Assembly (NCBI RefSeq): GCF_023078275.1
Contig: NC_062996.1
Coordinates: forward strand, 10,912,001-10,976,000
DNA from: Leguminivora glycinivorella
Taxonomy: Eukaryota; Arthropoda; Insecta; Lepidoptera; Tortricidae
DNA length: 64,000 bases
Direction of reading: 5' to 3'
The position numbers and the translations under genes are program-made. Of this stretch, positions 41,038-52,708 are shown in pieces. The notes below the pieces were generated by a model. It was not told the origin of the DNA and searched no databases. It saw only the letters and a program-made list of their open reading frames with translations. Within the stretch, counting starts at the first letter, position 1. Each line of letters begins with the position of its first letter.

Positions 41038-42555
41038 ATGTCTAAAACAGAATACCATAAACTGCTTAAAGCTCTGGAGGACATGAATAAATGTTTATTC
41101 TGTGTAGAATGCCATCAATTTTGCCAAAATCCAGTGACTCTAAGTAAATGTTTTCATTTGATCTGTTCAGAGCATTTTACAAATTTGTCTCATTGCCCGA
41201 AGTGTAAAGTTTCTCTAGAAGGCTGTATAACTTGGTCGGACGACAAATTAAGTGATGCTATTCACGCCGCGAAGAACTTGTCTGTAATGTTTGAACCTCT
41301 TAATGAATACAGTTCTTACGATACAGTTGTTTCTGTCCAATCGTCCGTAGAAAAAGCTCCAAAACCTGCTTCCGATCAAGATATTTTGAATACTTCGACT
41401 TTATCCTTAGCTTCGAATATTTCTAAGTTTAGTAAAATAACAGAGAAAAGAAACAACAAAGGTGAGACAGCATTACACATCGCCTGCAGGATGGGAAAAG
41501 CTGACAAAGTCACCAAACTGTTGAGCGAAGGAGCAAGTACGAACAATAAAGATAATGCCAGCTGGACTCCGCTGCACGAGGTAGTGCAGAATGGACGGCA
41601 GGACTTAGTTAAGCTTCTGTTGAGACACAATACGCTAGTTAATGTGCCAGGACCGGGCAATGAGACTCCCTTACATGAGGCCATTCGGTACAACCACATA
41701 GACATTGCTAAAGACCTGGTTACTCATGGAGCGGATATTAATGCTAGAAACTGCAAAGGAGAGACGCCCCTGACACTTGCAGCTCCTGATATAAGAGCAA
41801 TTATTCAAGATACTGCTGCAAAAAGAATAATAACTGAAGACAGTTTTGATTTGGAAATTGTTCAGAGACAGATAGAGCTGGATTGTGAAGATATCAGGGT
41901 GTTCTGTGTGTCACAGTCTCGCTTCGTCACCAACAAACTGAAAGCCCTCACGAAACATCACGGCAACCTCCATGTTGAACAAAAATTCACTAACAAAGTA
42001 ACACATCTCATAGTTGACGCCGAAGATGGCATCTGTGACTCCAGCCTCGAAGTCCTACAAGGCATTGTCAATAATTTATGGATTTTAACTTCTAAATGGG
42101 TGACAGCATCTACTGATGATAACTTAGAATCCTTTGAAGAGTATGAAGTGCTAGGTGTTGGTGCTATTACGTACAGAGGCCCAAATAATGCTCGCTACAA
42201 CAAATATAAGCATCTACCCGGCATTTTCAATGGCTGTCACTTTTACTTCCATAATTTTAATACAAAATACAAGATTTCAGATAAAATAGAGGTTAACAAA
42301 GCTATTTTAAGCAAGCTGGTTACGGATGCTGACGGAGTAGTCCTAAGGCGGGCTCCAAACCCGGAATCTATACCAGAGGCAGAGAAGCTGGTGCCGTATC
42401 ATGCCCAGAAAGACGGCAAACTTTACAACTGCTCGCATTACATTATATACAAGGATTTGTATGAGCCGCACTACAACATGGCTCATTTGAAGGCTCTGCC
42501 CATTGGCTGGCTCATTGAGTGCATTGAGAAATACCAGCTTTGCGAACCTTGGTGA
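41038..42555 (+). CDS. BARD1: BARD1-like E3 ubiquitin ligase subunit (RING, ankyrin, tandem BRCT)
   Basis: Partner of BRCA1 in a nuclear E3 ligase acting in homologous recombination repair. 505 residues. RING at about 22-56 (C22-x2-C25, C38-x-H40-x2-C43-x2-H46, C53-x2-C56). Ankyrin repeats from about 139 (ETALHIACRMGK, TPLHEVVQNGRQDLVKLLL, TPLHEAIRYNHIDIAKDL). Tandem BRCT from about 285 to the end (KVTHLIVDAEDG, LWILTSKWV, LPIGWLIECIEKY). The start is the ATG at 41038 with AAAA before it; upstream in-frame codons lack ATG. The RING-ankyrin-BRCT order separates it from BRCA1. Shorter than vertebrate BARD1 because the RING-ankyrin linker is short. No introns, unlike vertebrate BARD1. Confidence 0.93.
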   Translation: MSKTEYHKLLKALEDMNKCLFCVECHQFCQNPVTLSKCFHLICSEHFTNLSHCPKCKVSLEGCITWSDDKLSDAIHAAKNLSVMFEPLNEYSSYDTVVSVQSSVEKAPKPASDQDILNTSTLSLASNISKFSKITEKRNNKGETALHIACRMGKADKVTKLLSEGASTNNKDNASWTPLHEVVQNGRQDLVKLLLRHNTLVNVPGPGNETPLHEAIRYNHIDIAKDLVTHGADINARNCKGETPLTLAAPDIRAIIQDTAAKRIITEDSFDLEIVQRQIELDCEDIRVFCVSQSRFVTNKLKALTKHHGNLHVEQKFTNKVTHLIVDAEDGICDSSLEVLQGIVNNLWILTSKWVTASTDDNLESFEEYEVLGVGAITYRGPNNARYNKYKHLPGIFNGCHFYFHNFNTKYKISDKIEVNKAILSKLVTDADGVVLRRAPNPESIPEAEKLVPYHAQKDGKLYNCSHYIIYKDLYEPHYNMAHLKALPIGWLIECIEKYQLCEPW

Positions 42556-44051
42556 TGAAACATTGGCTTCATTGTTGATTTACATTCATAAATCATTATT
42601 TTTGTAAAATACTTTTACAAACATAGAATGACCTATTTTATTAACTTTTAAATTTTTACAAAAGCTACTTACCTACCTAGTCAGGGTCTCCATCCCTCTT
42701 GTTATTGTCAGTCATTAGATCTGAGTGCAATTTCCAAAAAGTGCCTATATATGCCAACTTTCCTACATAATTTCATCAAAATTGGCTTAGGAAATTTTTG
42801 TTGAGCTGTGTTAATGTCTTCTACAAACGAATACCTACCAAACCAAATGCATGTAATTTACTAATGTGTGCAATTAACAATAGTTTTGAAATAGTTGCAC
42901 TAATTAAAAAAATATTGAGTAAGAGTGTCCTAACAATGACGCAGAGTCATTAGCAACTCTATGTCCTTGAAATAATGATCAAAACTGCTCAAATGTGCCA
43001 CAATGGAATGTGGGGGTGTCATTGACATTGTTTTCATACTTCGTGACGTCACGGCTAGCCAGATATGGTCGAATAAAATTGCTCATCATATTTAAACGCT
43101 AAGAAGGAACCAGCTATGCCCTAATGACTTATGACACAAGCAGATTACAAACACCCTTGAATTGAATTTCCTGTAGCAAAGGTGACGTTTTCCTGTATAC
43201 CTCTCGCTCTACGATAAGTCGTGTGAAGGTGACAGTATTACAAGTTCTCAACTTTGAAATAGACTTGCTGAAATCAATTCTAGAAAGATACAAAACTTAT
43301 GATTGAAGAGTTGTCCTCGCCGCTCGGACGTTTCCTAAATCGAGATATGAGTCATATAGCGAAGTCCGCCAGCCGTTATGCGTCACGTTATCAATGTCAG
43401 ACAAATGAATTGTTTACTCGGATAGCACGTTTAGACTCAAAATACTAGGAAGCAGTCACTAAAGAAGCTAAATATTTAAAAAAAGTTAGAGGACACCTTG
43501 CAAAATTACACGAGTTCGTAATGAGAGTAGGTCGCATGGCAACAAAAATATGCAGAGTTCGCGTCGCGTGACAACTTGGAATTGCCGCAAAGGCGCGAAC
43601 TCTCGTTCCTACTTTCACTATTACCTGCTATTGACGACATCAAATCCCGTTATATTTCGTCTGGAAGTGTACCCGTGGCAATAAAGAAACCAGTATTCTT
43701 AGAAAAACATGTTTAATTGAGACACATCATATAATCATTACAGCAATTTAATAAGTATTAATGTCGTAAAAAACAAAGTGATTATTACTATTTCGTTCGG
43801 CGTACAATTGCAACTAAAGTTTTCCAGAAACGCGGGAGCGTCGCTCGAAAATATTTACTTTATACACGGGAGTCAGAAAGGCACAGGGCGCGGGAGGCCT
43901 AAGCCTCGTTATACGATTTTCTCTGTAAACATCAGTGCTTTCTAAATACATTTTCGATAGGGTTATAACGCGCACGTTCTCATTTTATTTAGAGGACTAT
44001 GATGATTTCACGATGCGGACATGTTAGGTCGTCGGACGACCGCGGCGCGGC
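42556..44051. other. Intergenic stretch between convergent BARD1 and eIF1
   Basis: Presumably holds both 3' UTRs. No exon or clear mobile element seen. Confidence 0.5.
43984..43989 (-). terminator. Poly(A) signal for eIF1
   Basis: AATAAA on the minus strand, about 63 bp after the eIF1 stop. Confidence 0.55.
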
Positions 44052-44384
44052 TTAGAAGCCGTGCACCTTGAGCTGCTCGGGCTTAACCAGTCCAGACTTG
44101 GTGAGCCACTGGCAAATGTTCTCGCGCTGGTCGCCTTGTAACTGAAGCACCTCTCCGTACTCGGGATGCTCGACCACGGTCCCGTTGCACGCGAACTCCT
44201 TCTTGCATGCCCGCACGATCTTCTTCAGGTCATATTCCGATGACAGACCCTGCACCGTCGTCAGCGTCTTACGCCCGTTCCTCTGCTGGATTCGGACGTG
44301 GACTAATCCATCTTGAACGTCGTCTTCCGAGCTTTTGATAGCATCGGCGAACGGGTCGAATGTGTTGAGATTCTGGATGGACAT
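44052..44384 (-). CDS. eIF1: Translation initiation factor eIF1 (SUI1)
   Basis: Small ribosomal factor that binds the 40S subunit near the P site and enforces start-codon fidelity during scanning. 110 residues, the usual insect length. The SUI1 domain covers nearly all of it: VHVRIQQRNGRKTLTTVQGL, ACKKEFACNGTV, GEVLQLQGDQRENICQWL and the C-terminal LKVHGF. The start at 44384 (MSIQNLNTFDPFADA) matches the conserved N terminus. The frame is open further upstream but without a convincing ATG. Single exon. It lies 283 bp downstream of the PEBP gene on the same strand. Confidence 0.96.
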   Translation of the reverse strand: MSIQNLNTFDPFADAIKSSEDDVQDGLVHVRIQQRNGRKTLTTVQGLSSEYDLKKIVRACKKEFACNGTVVEHPEYGEVLQLQGDQRENICQWLTKSGLVKPEQLKVHGF

Positions 44385-44667
44385 ACGATTGAACGTACAG
44401 TCTCTTTGTTCTAACGAAACGCTGCGACACGACGCACGTAAAATGTCACTGATAACCGATGTGGGTTGATGATCGCACACGGCAACGACCAATTTACGCA
44501 AACTCTAGAAATGTAATGGCGGACGATATGGCGGACCGAAAAAATGAGAATGTCACGCGGAGGCGGAAATTGTTATCGATCGATACCATAGACAATACAA
44601 TTTTTACTTTTAAATTAAAAGCACACTATTCACTATCTTTCAAGAAATGTTAAAGTGAACAAAATAA

Positions 44668-45228
44668 TTAATCTTTCAGTTTTGCATAGAGTTTAGGTAC
44701 GTAATCATCCCATTGGGCCACATAAAAATTTCCAGCGACAGGAGAACCAAGTTTGAATTGCTGAGCAAATTTAGCAATAGAAAAGTTGCCTCTATTTTTT
44801 CCAGAGGTACATGGCAATTTCGGGATTTTCGAAAAATCACACTTTTCCAGCTGTTTAAATACCAAAAAAACATATCGATGAAGACCAGTGCCTTTTGGAG
44901 GTCCGGATCCTATGTATTCAGACAAAACTTCACTTTTATTCATATCACCTCCGTGAATATTTCCCACCAACCAATGATGCCACTCTCTAAACTTCGGTTT
45001 CTCTCGACTCGGTGCATCTGGATCAACCATAGCCAGAAGATAATACTCTGTATCTTTAGCTGCCCACTTAACTTCAGGCTTTTCTTTGACTTGCGTGGGG
45101 GTTAATTCTTTTCCCGTCTCAACATTAACACCATTATTGTATTTAACGGTCAGTAGATCGGAAGGCGCCGTGTTTATTACATCAGGTAAAACACAATGTT
45201 TCTTAAAAAGCCCTTGGAGTTCTGACAT
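44668..45228 (-). CDS. Phosphatidylethanolamine-binding protein family (PEBP/RKIP-like)
   Basis: Cytosolic small-ligand binder; family members include Raf kinase inhibitor proteins, but the insect paralogues are mostly of unknown role. 186 residues, the normal family length, with no signal peptide. Signature motifs: YYLLAMVDPDAPSREKP (about 62-78), HHWLVGNI (84-91) and SGPPKGTGLHRYVFLV (108-123). These form the anion-binding pocket. Single exon. Which paralogue it is cannot be decided without a tree. Confidence 0.95.
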   Translation of the reverse strand: MSELQGLFKKHCVLPDVINTAPSDLLTVKYNNGVNVETGKELTPTQVKEKPEVKWAAKDTEYYLLAMVDPDAPSREKPKFREWHHWLVGNIHGGDMNKSEVLSEYIGSGPPKGTGLHRYVFLVFKQLEKCDFSKIPKLPCTSGKNRGNFSIAKFAQQFKLGSPVAGNFYVAQWDDYVPKLYAKLKD

Positions 45229-45750
45229 TTTTTGCCTTTAATCTTGTGCAACGCAATACCTACAACTCAAGGAAAATGTCAAATGAATCACGTCAATTCT
45301 ATTTATCTTGTTACTAAGGAAACAAGGAAAAGCATGTTTTGTAACTACTGGAAATTCTAATAGTTTAAGTTTTGGTTTATGTCTACTAAAACTTGAAAAC
45401 GGCAAATGAAAATTGTCAAAAATTGTCTTGTTCAAAAAATTTCAAAGTTTAAGTCGTGAATGAATATAACAAAAATTATTTAAATTTTCAGACACATTTT
45501 TCGTTTTTCAATGATATTATAAAAATATAAAGAAAAATACAGCTATAAAGAAAGCTGTTCATGTGAATAACATTGTTTATGGTTACAATTTTTAATTTGG
45601 CAACTGGAATCGGTGTGACCAAACTAGAAAAGGGATAGTTTCATCAGCTATCAAGCTAAATTCAACTTTATTGATTTTGGATACAGCTCAAACTACAATA
45701 AACATCAGTGTCCCATCAGCGCTCTACCGCGAAATACAAATGTTTCACGC
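45229..45750. other. Upstream region of the PEBP gene
   Basis: AT-rich; probably contains the PEBP 5' UTR and promoter. No element recognised. Confidence 0.4.
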
Positions 45751-45766
45751 ATTGCATATTATATTT
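45751..45766. repeat. Target-site duplication, left copy
   Basis: ATTGCATATTATATTT, repeated exactly at 49150-49165. Flanks the LINE. The last T residues are ambiguous with the T-run. Confidence 0.92.
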
Positions 45767-48700
45767 TTTTTTTTTTTTTTTTTAATTTATGGCCTGGATG
45801 CGAGTCCTTTAAGCCAAGTCTTTGTTTTATTATGTTTAAAGCACTTCATTTAAACAGTTTTATGGCATATTATGCACTAATAATTTGTTTTAAAACACTT
45901 CACTTGTTTAAATCTTCAGCGAGGTATTTTTAATATACTTGTACAACGGAACGTAACTGTCAACGTTTTTGAGAATGTCGGCAAGGCGGCGGGGGACATT
46001 ATTATTAAACACTTCACTTAATTCACTTGCGAGGATAAGTCTTTCAAATGCAAACACTTGACATTTAAATATAAGGTGCTCCACATCTGCAATACTACCA
46101 TTCTGGCAGTGAGGACATGTACCATCGGCTATTATTGAAAATCTGGCTAAGTGCGCTGGTGCACGATTGTGACCAAACCTTAATCTGTTTATGGTGGTTA
46201 TAAAACTTCGACTTCCCATCTTCATCTTCTCATACCAAGGTTTTCCAGGTAATTCAGATTGAATACTAGCATACCATCTTCCTTTTGTTTCCCTGTCTCT
46301 GGTCCATAATTCCATCCATATATCAACAACATCAGTTTTAACAGAGGCATGACAATCCGTCAGGGGAACTCTTGTGGCACATCTAACATCCAATTCATGG
46401 ATCCCTGAGTAAGCAGCTTTGTCAGCAATTTCATTCCCTGTTATACCAGTGTGGGAAGGAATCCACATAAAATTTATATGTACATTATCATTTTTGAACT
46501 GTAATAGCATCATTTTAATTTTGTACAAAATGAAGTTATCCTTGTAATGCAACTGATTATTTTGCAATCCATAAATTAAGCTAAGTGAATCAGTAAAAAT
46601 AAAGAAATGTTTATATTCTGACACTCTCATTATAACTTTCAGGGCCTCAAATACTGCATAAGCTTCAGCTGTGAATATGGAACATAAATCGTGCAACCTA
46701 AAGCTCTGTACAAATTTAGTTTGCGGATCATACACTGCACTTCGCACATGAGATTCAGTTTTACTACCATCTGTGTAAAGGTTGTAATAATTAGGAATTA
46801 GCGATAAGAAATTTAGGAAGTCAGTATTATTATTGATAGACTTTGTACATACGGTTATGTTTATAACTTTACTATTAAAATTATCTTCATAACATGGCCA
46901 AATTTCATTTTTATATACATTAGAAAATTTAGCTTCCACCTGTAAGAGTATTGTTGTTAGCTTAGGGAGTTGGGGATGACTCTTTATTCTTTTAATTATA
47001 CTCTGATTGTTTTTAGCATATATCTTAATTAAATATCTGTAAGCTAACAGCACCCATCTGACTGGTAGAGGCATTGTTTTGGTCTCTACTTCCATTGCTC
47101 TTATTGGGGTTGAACACATTGCCCCTGATATTATTCGCATTGCTTTATTTTGAATTATTTCTAACTTATGTGTATGACAGGTATTCATATGTACAAGAAA
47201 ACTATAGTCGAAATGACTTCTGACAAGGGTTTTATATAGTAAAGACAGTACTTGAGGGTCAGCACCCCAAGATATACCTGCAAGACATCTCATAACATTT
47301 AAACCTTTAACGGAATTAGACATTATATGTTTAGCATGTAAACTAAAATTTAAATGATTATCTATGACTACACCTAAAAATTTATGGGATGGAACTTCTC
47401 TAATTATCTCATTATTATATACAATATTTACATTTGATGTATCTTTGCTCAATATTAATAACTTGCTTTTGTCTGGATTTATTTTTAAATGTAAGTAATT
47501 GTTGTAATAAACATAAAGTTGATTTAACGCATCATTAATATGAGCTTTAGCTACATCTAAATTTGAATTAATAGAATATATTACAAGATCATCTGCAAAT
47601 TGCAGTATATTAACATTAGAAGTATTTACAAATGAGTTAATCTCACTAGTGTATAAATTATACAATAGAGGAGACAGCGTTGCTCCTTGCATAGTGCCTT
47701 TGAAGACTTGTCGTGGTCCGTGTAATATGTTATTAAATTTAACATACAGCTCTCTATTATCTAAGAAATGAAAAATCCATTCGCAAAGTTTTCCTGGGAT
47801 ATTAAAATTGGACAGAACTTTTACTAAAATTGTAGGGTCAACATTATCAAATGCCCCTTGTACATCTAAAAATATGCAAACAGCATGTGACTTGTTGTAA
47901 TTTGCTAGTTTTAAATCGGAGATAAGAGATATGAAGCTGTCAGAACAGCTTCTACCTCGTCGAAATCCATTTTGAAATGAAGGCAATATGTTGTTGGCCT
48001 CCACATACCAATCAAGTCTAGTTTTAATCATATTCTCAAAAACTTTACCTACACATGAAGATAAGGAGATTGGTCTATACGAATTTGCCTCACTAGGTGG
48101 TTTGTCTGGTTTTAAAATAGGTATTACACACTGTGTTTTCCAGGATTGAGGTATTTTCCCTTGTAACCAAAGTAAATTCATGACTCTTAATAAAACTTTT
48201 TGACCGTTAATATGTAGTTTTTTTATAAGAAAATATGGTATATCATCTAAGCCTGGGGTAGTATTTTTCCTAGATTTCAAACTTCTAACAAATTCTTCCC
48301 AAGTAAAAGGTTGAATAAGATACCTAGACTGATCATTATCGTTGTTCATTTCGAAAAAACTTTCTAAAGACCTACAATCGTTATTATTACCTTGACTAAG
48401 TTTATTTAAAAATGGTTCTATAAATTCATCGTTTTTATTTACCTGCTTAGATTTTAGTCCTTTAAAACGTTTAATATTATTCCAAATTAACCCAATTGGT
48501 GTACATCTATTTAAAGTTCCACAAAAACTACGCCAACTATTAGTCTTTTCCTCAGATATTGTTCGTTTTTTAAGAGCAACGAGTTTTTTGTAAGTTATAT
48601 AGTTTTCTAAGGATGGATTAGACCTGTAATATTTTAATGCCTCATAGGCTTTAATGACACTGTCCTGACATTTTTTATTCCACCAGGGAACCGGTGGTCT

Positions 48701-49149
48701 GCTAATGAAATTATTAGTTCTAACAAATTTTGGAATACACTGTATTTTTAATAGGTTGAGTTCAGAAATAAATTTCTCATATGACTCTATAGGATCATTG
48801 TCATTTAAAGGAAAATTAGAGAAAACCTCTTCTGAAAGCTCTTTATACTTATCCCAATCAGCTTTAGCATATATAAATTTATCTGTCGGTTCACTTACTT
48901 GATACTTTTCAAGAGAGGTCTGCATACTAATTATAGTAGGATAGTGATAGCTACCCATAGGGTCATCATGGACTTTCCACTCACAATGAGGTGCTAGACT
49001 TGCACTGCAGAAGCTAACATCGATCGCTGAAGGATTTCGATTGGGGTAAGTTACAGTTGTTGGATTTCCATTGTTTAAAATACACAAGTCTAAGTCACTA
49101 ATAATGTCAAACAAAGTGTTACCCCTCGGTTGATTAGAAACGCAGCCAA
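45767..49149 (-). mobile_element. 5'-truncated Jockey/R1-group LINE with RNase H
   Basis: Minus-strand insertion with its poly(A) end at the left (T-run to 45783) and the 5' truncation at 49149, fixed by the 16-bp duplication. It encodes the last part of an endonuclease, reverse transcriptase, RNase H and a terminal CCHC-like motif. Confidence 0.93.
45908..49149 (-). pseudogene. LINE ORF2: partial endonuclease, reverse transcriptase, RNase H
   Basis: Open throughout the retained part. Endonuclease end: NPSAIDVSFCS and GSYHYPTII. RT: PPSEANSYRPISLSSCVGKV, QNGFRRGRSCSDSF, FLDVQGAFDNVD and catalytic LQFADDLVI. RNase H: NLYTDGSKTES, FTAEAYAVFEAL, IFTDSLSLIYGL and WIPSHTGITGNEIADKAA. C-terminal CPHCQNGSIADVEHLIFKC. 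The first residues of the open frame beyond 49149 (to 49186) are flanking host DNA, because they fall in or past the target duplication. The protein therefore lacks its true N terminus and most of the endonuclease. Confidence 0.9.
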
Positions 49150-49165
49150 ATTGCATATTATATTT
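49150..49165. repeat. Target-site duplication, right copy
   Basis: Exact copy of 45751-45766. Confidence 0.92.
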
Positions 49166-49420
49166 AATTGGCGTTTTTACCCGCACTAGTTCACAAAGTA
49201 GTACATTTCTTGTCAGGTCGAAACTTCAAAGGGCCATATGTAATTATGTACTGAAAAACGTCTCTCCCTCCCTTCGAATTTCCTCTTTTCCACACTTGTA
49301 TCATAGTAAAAATACCGATTCGTCAGCTCATTTACCTTAGAAATGAGACTCGACTTAAATAAAAGTTTAAGACGTCTCATTAATTTGGAATGCATATTAT
49401 TTGATTATATGAAACCTTCT

Positions 49421-49528
49421 TTCGTTTTCTTTCATCCCCTTGTTTGCCAGGAGTGGCACTGAGACTTGAGTAGTTTCATGTGCTCTGCCTATCCCTTCAT
49501 GGGATACAGGCGTGATTGTATGTGTATG
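49421..49528 (+). mobile_element. SINE-like unit, 3' fragment
   Basis: TGTTTGCCAGGAGTGGCACT through GGGATACAGGCGTGATTG and a TATG tail. Confidence 0.7.
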
Positions 49529-49565
49529 ACACCTTGATTTTTTCCTGTTATATGTTTTTTGGGGT

Positions 49566-49779
49566 CAAAACCGCCAGGTTAAAGTGGGACTGGGCAGGCC
49601 ATGTACGGCGTATGCAGCCAACACGCAAACGCCCGAGGGGCCAGCCCGGAAAGAGATGGCGGGATGACCTGGACTCCTTTCTCAACAACTGGACGGATGC
49701 TGAACTTAATCGGGAGGATTGGAAATCTAGGGGAGAGGCCTTTGCCCAGGAGTGGGACACTATAGTCTATAGGCTATAA
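49566..49779 (+). mobile_element. RTE-type LINE, ORF C-terminal fragment
   Basis: Encodes KWDWAGHVRRM, RPRGQPGKRWRDDLDSF and WKSRGEAFAQEWDT, the conserved end of RTE-clade ORFs. Only this 3' piece remains. Confidence 0.75.
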
Positions 49780-50391
49780 AAAAAACCGGCCAAGAGCGTG
49801 TCGGGCCACGCTCAGTGTAGGGTTCCGTAGTTTTTCGTATTTTTCTCAAAAACTACTGAACCTATCAAGTTCAAAACAATTTTCCTAGAAAGTCTTTTAT
49901 TTACAAAGTTGTACTTTGGTGATTTTTAGGGTTCCGTACCTCAAAAGGAAAAAACGGAACCCTTATAGGATCACTTTGTTGTCCGTCTGTCCGTCCGTCC
50001 GTCCGTCTGTCAAGACCCTTTTTCTCAGGAACGCGTGGAGGTATGAAGCTGAAATTTATATCAATTACTCAGGTCTACTGTCCCTTGAAGCTGTGAAAAA
50101 ATCAAACTTCTAAGCCAACGCAATCAAAAGATACAGCCGTTTATGCCGCAAATTTTCGACACTTGCAAGGGAATCAAAACCTACAGGGTGCTTCCCGTGA
50201 ACTCAGAATCTTGAAATTTGGTACGAAGCAACGTCTTATAGCATAGATAAAGGAAAAATTACGAAAACCATAAATTTTTAGTTACATCACATAATATATT
50301 TTTTTTTAATAATGAACGAACTTTGTAAACCTTGCAGGTTTGTACGGAACCCTCGGTGCGCGAGTCCGACTCGCACTTGGCCGGTTTTTTT
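49778..50391. mobile_element. MITE with AAAAAACCGGCCAAG inverted ends
   Basis: Left AAAAAAACCGGCCAAGAGCG, right CACTTGGCCGGTTTTTTT. The interior matches 27-388 in reverse. Inserted at the end of the RTE fragment. Confidence 0.85.
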
Positions 50392-50710
50392 CATATTTTT
50401 TAAACATATGGTTCAAAAGTTAGAGGGGGGGACGCACTTTTTTTTCCTTTAAGAGCGATTATTTCCGAAACTATTAATATTATCAAAAAATGATTTTAGT
50501 AAACCCTTATTCATTTTTAAATACCTATCCAACAATATATCACACGTTGGGGCTGGAATGAAAAAAAATATCAGCCCCCACTTTGCATGTAGGGGGGGTA
50601 CCCTAATAAAACATTTTTCCCATTTTTTATTTTTGCACTTTGTTGGCGTGATTGATATACATATTGGTACCAAATTTCAGCTTTCTAGTGCTTACGGTTA
50701 CTGAGATTAT

Positions 50711-50772
50711 CCGCGGACGGACGGACGGACGGACGGACGGACGGACGGACGGACGGACGGACGGACAGACAG
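50711..50772. repeat. (GGAC)n microsatellite
   Basis: About 15 tandem GGAC units in a diverged relative of the preceding MITE. Confidence 0.9.
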
Positions 50773-50819
50773 ACATGGCGAAACTATAAGGGTTCCTAGT
50801 TGACTATGGAACCCTAAAA

Positions 50820-52708
50820 ATGTGTTTTTATTTTTGTACATTAAAATGTATTACTACTACTACTACCTTGTAGATTAGGGTGGCATGAAAAAGGGGTAAC
50901 AAAAAGACGAATAAAGTTTGTACTGACATTTTTATTCCAGAACAGTTTATGTAACTACATACTATGGTCACAGTATAATAAAGAGTACTGTGGTATGGTG
51001 AACATGATTGCAGATTTCTACTAATATAACTGTATACATAGATATGTTGTGTGAATGAGTAAATGTTAAACTAGATAATTATTATGTATCTCTTTTTGAG
51101 AGTTTGAATATTTGGAAAAAATTGAGACAGGATTTAAAACTTCATTGACTGCATAAAGATAAGAAGATCTAAGATCAGTTTGTAGTTATTCATTAAATTG
51201 AACAAGCTATTATTATTCACTAAAGTCACAGTATAGTAAAGAGTACTACCGTACAGTACGGTCACTCCCGCTCCCCGCTGAAAGTGCCGCCCACCCCCTC
51301 TCGGTTACCTCACAGTTACCGCCTGTCAAAAACGCGAACAGTCGACCTGTCATATTTCACTCACACAAGCATAGTACGCGTTCACCTACACGAGGTTAGA
51401 CTGTGTGCTAGGAACGCGCCTCCTTCATATATTTCATCCCCAGTGTCTGAGATGTGGTACAGGCATAGTTAAGTGACATCTAGCGACAATCACGCGTCAA
51501 CTAACGTAAATTATCAGTACTGCTACTTGTCAATAGATGTCGCGACGAACGAAAAGTCTAATGCTCATCAATTTTTAGCTGATGTTACAATAGTATTAAT
51601 CAGTATTCTGCTTGTAATATAAGTTCTAAACTGTTCTAATATTAAATTTTTGCCACCTAGTATCGAGTAGTGGTACTGATATTTCACGCTATTTGACGCG
51701 TGATTGACCCGTGATTGTCGCTAGATGTCACTTAACTATGCCTATACAAATAACTCGCATTTACTGATGTATGGAGTTACAACTCTTCCCTTTCGTATTC
51801 TGAATTTTGGTGGGCTGCAGATAAGGCAGTGGGGCAGGAAAAGCGACTTCAACTTCTGCCCCTGAGATTCAAGCACAGATATTTTCAACATGCTTTAAAT
51901 GCATAATACTATCAGTTGTCATTGATGGATCATAATTGCTAACCTCCATACAAAAAGTATAGAATCACAGAATATATAATAGTACAAGTACAGTCAACCA
52001 ATTGGAACCCTAGGCCACTCTACAACCATGTCAAAATAACAAGCTGTAAGAGATTTCTTACAATCGATTTATAATGTCACTATGACATAGTTCTACAGTG
52101 GCCTAGCGTTCCAATTGATTGACTGTGCAGAAGGCTCACTCCTTTGATATTCACAAACTGCTGCCATTCTGAATTCTTACCTACAACTTACGGACAAAGA
52201 AACAGACACACACACTTTCCCATTTATAATATTAGTGTGGATTATGCTGGCTTTTTTCTACATAACTACAAGTAAAATCAATTCATTAATGATTAAAATT
52301 ATAATGATAATCTGAAAGGCAGGAATAACCTTCTAAGAACACTTCAGGCGTACAATTGTTTAAAAATACACACTTGCTAAGACTGTATTTTTAACTTAGA
52401 TTTTAAAAGTGCAACATCGACAATTGATATACACAACAAGTTCTCTTATTATATTTTATAGAGGAGCATTCCATGAAGAAGTCCAACATTGTGCCACAAA
52501 AATGTGAATTATCTACAAATTGACTGGCACAAGAGTATCTTTATCTAAGGTAATGTGCAAAATTGTGCACAGAAACATGATCACCTGATTTATTGCACTT
52601 TAAAAATCACACGAAAATAATAATGCGTTGGTATGGGACAGCCCATGGAATGCTCCTGTATCTTTCGTTCAGAGGAAGTGATGAACCTGCATATGACATC
52701 AAACATGT
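50820..52708. other. Intergenic repeats, no gene
   Basis: 51235-51450 is a reverse relative of the hAT MITE at 20280. CATCTAG-type inverted blocks occur at 51475-51545 and 51650-51735. 52205-52245 is an inverted Lep1 Helitron start. No coding signal. Confidence 0.55.

Noticed and set aside
44385..44501. N-terminal extension of eIF1
   Set aside because: No convincing ATG upstream, and conserved eIF1 starts at MSIQNLNTFDPF; the extra 39 codons are probably 5' UTR.
50711..50772. Telomere-like array
   Set aside because: Units are GGAC, not the insect TTAGG repeat.
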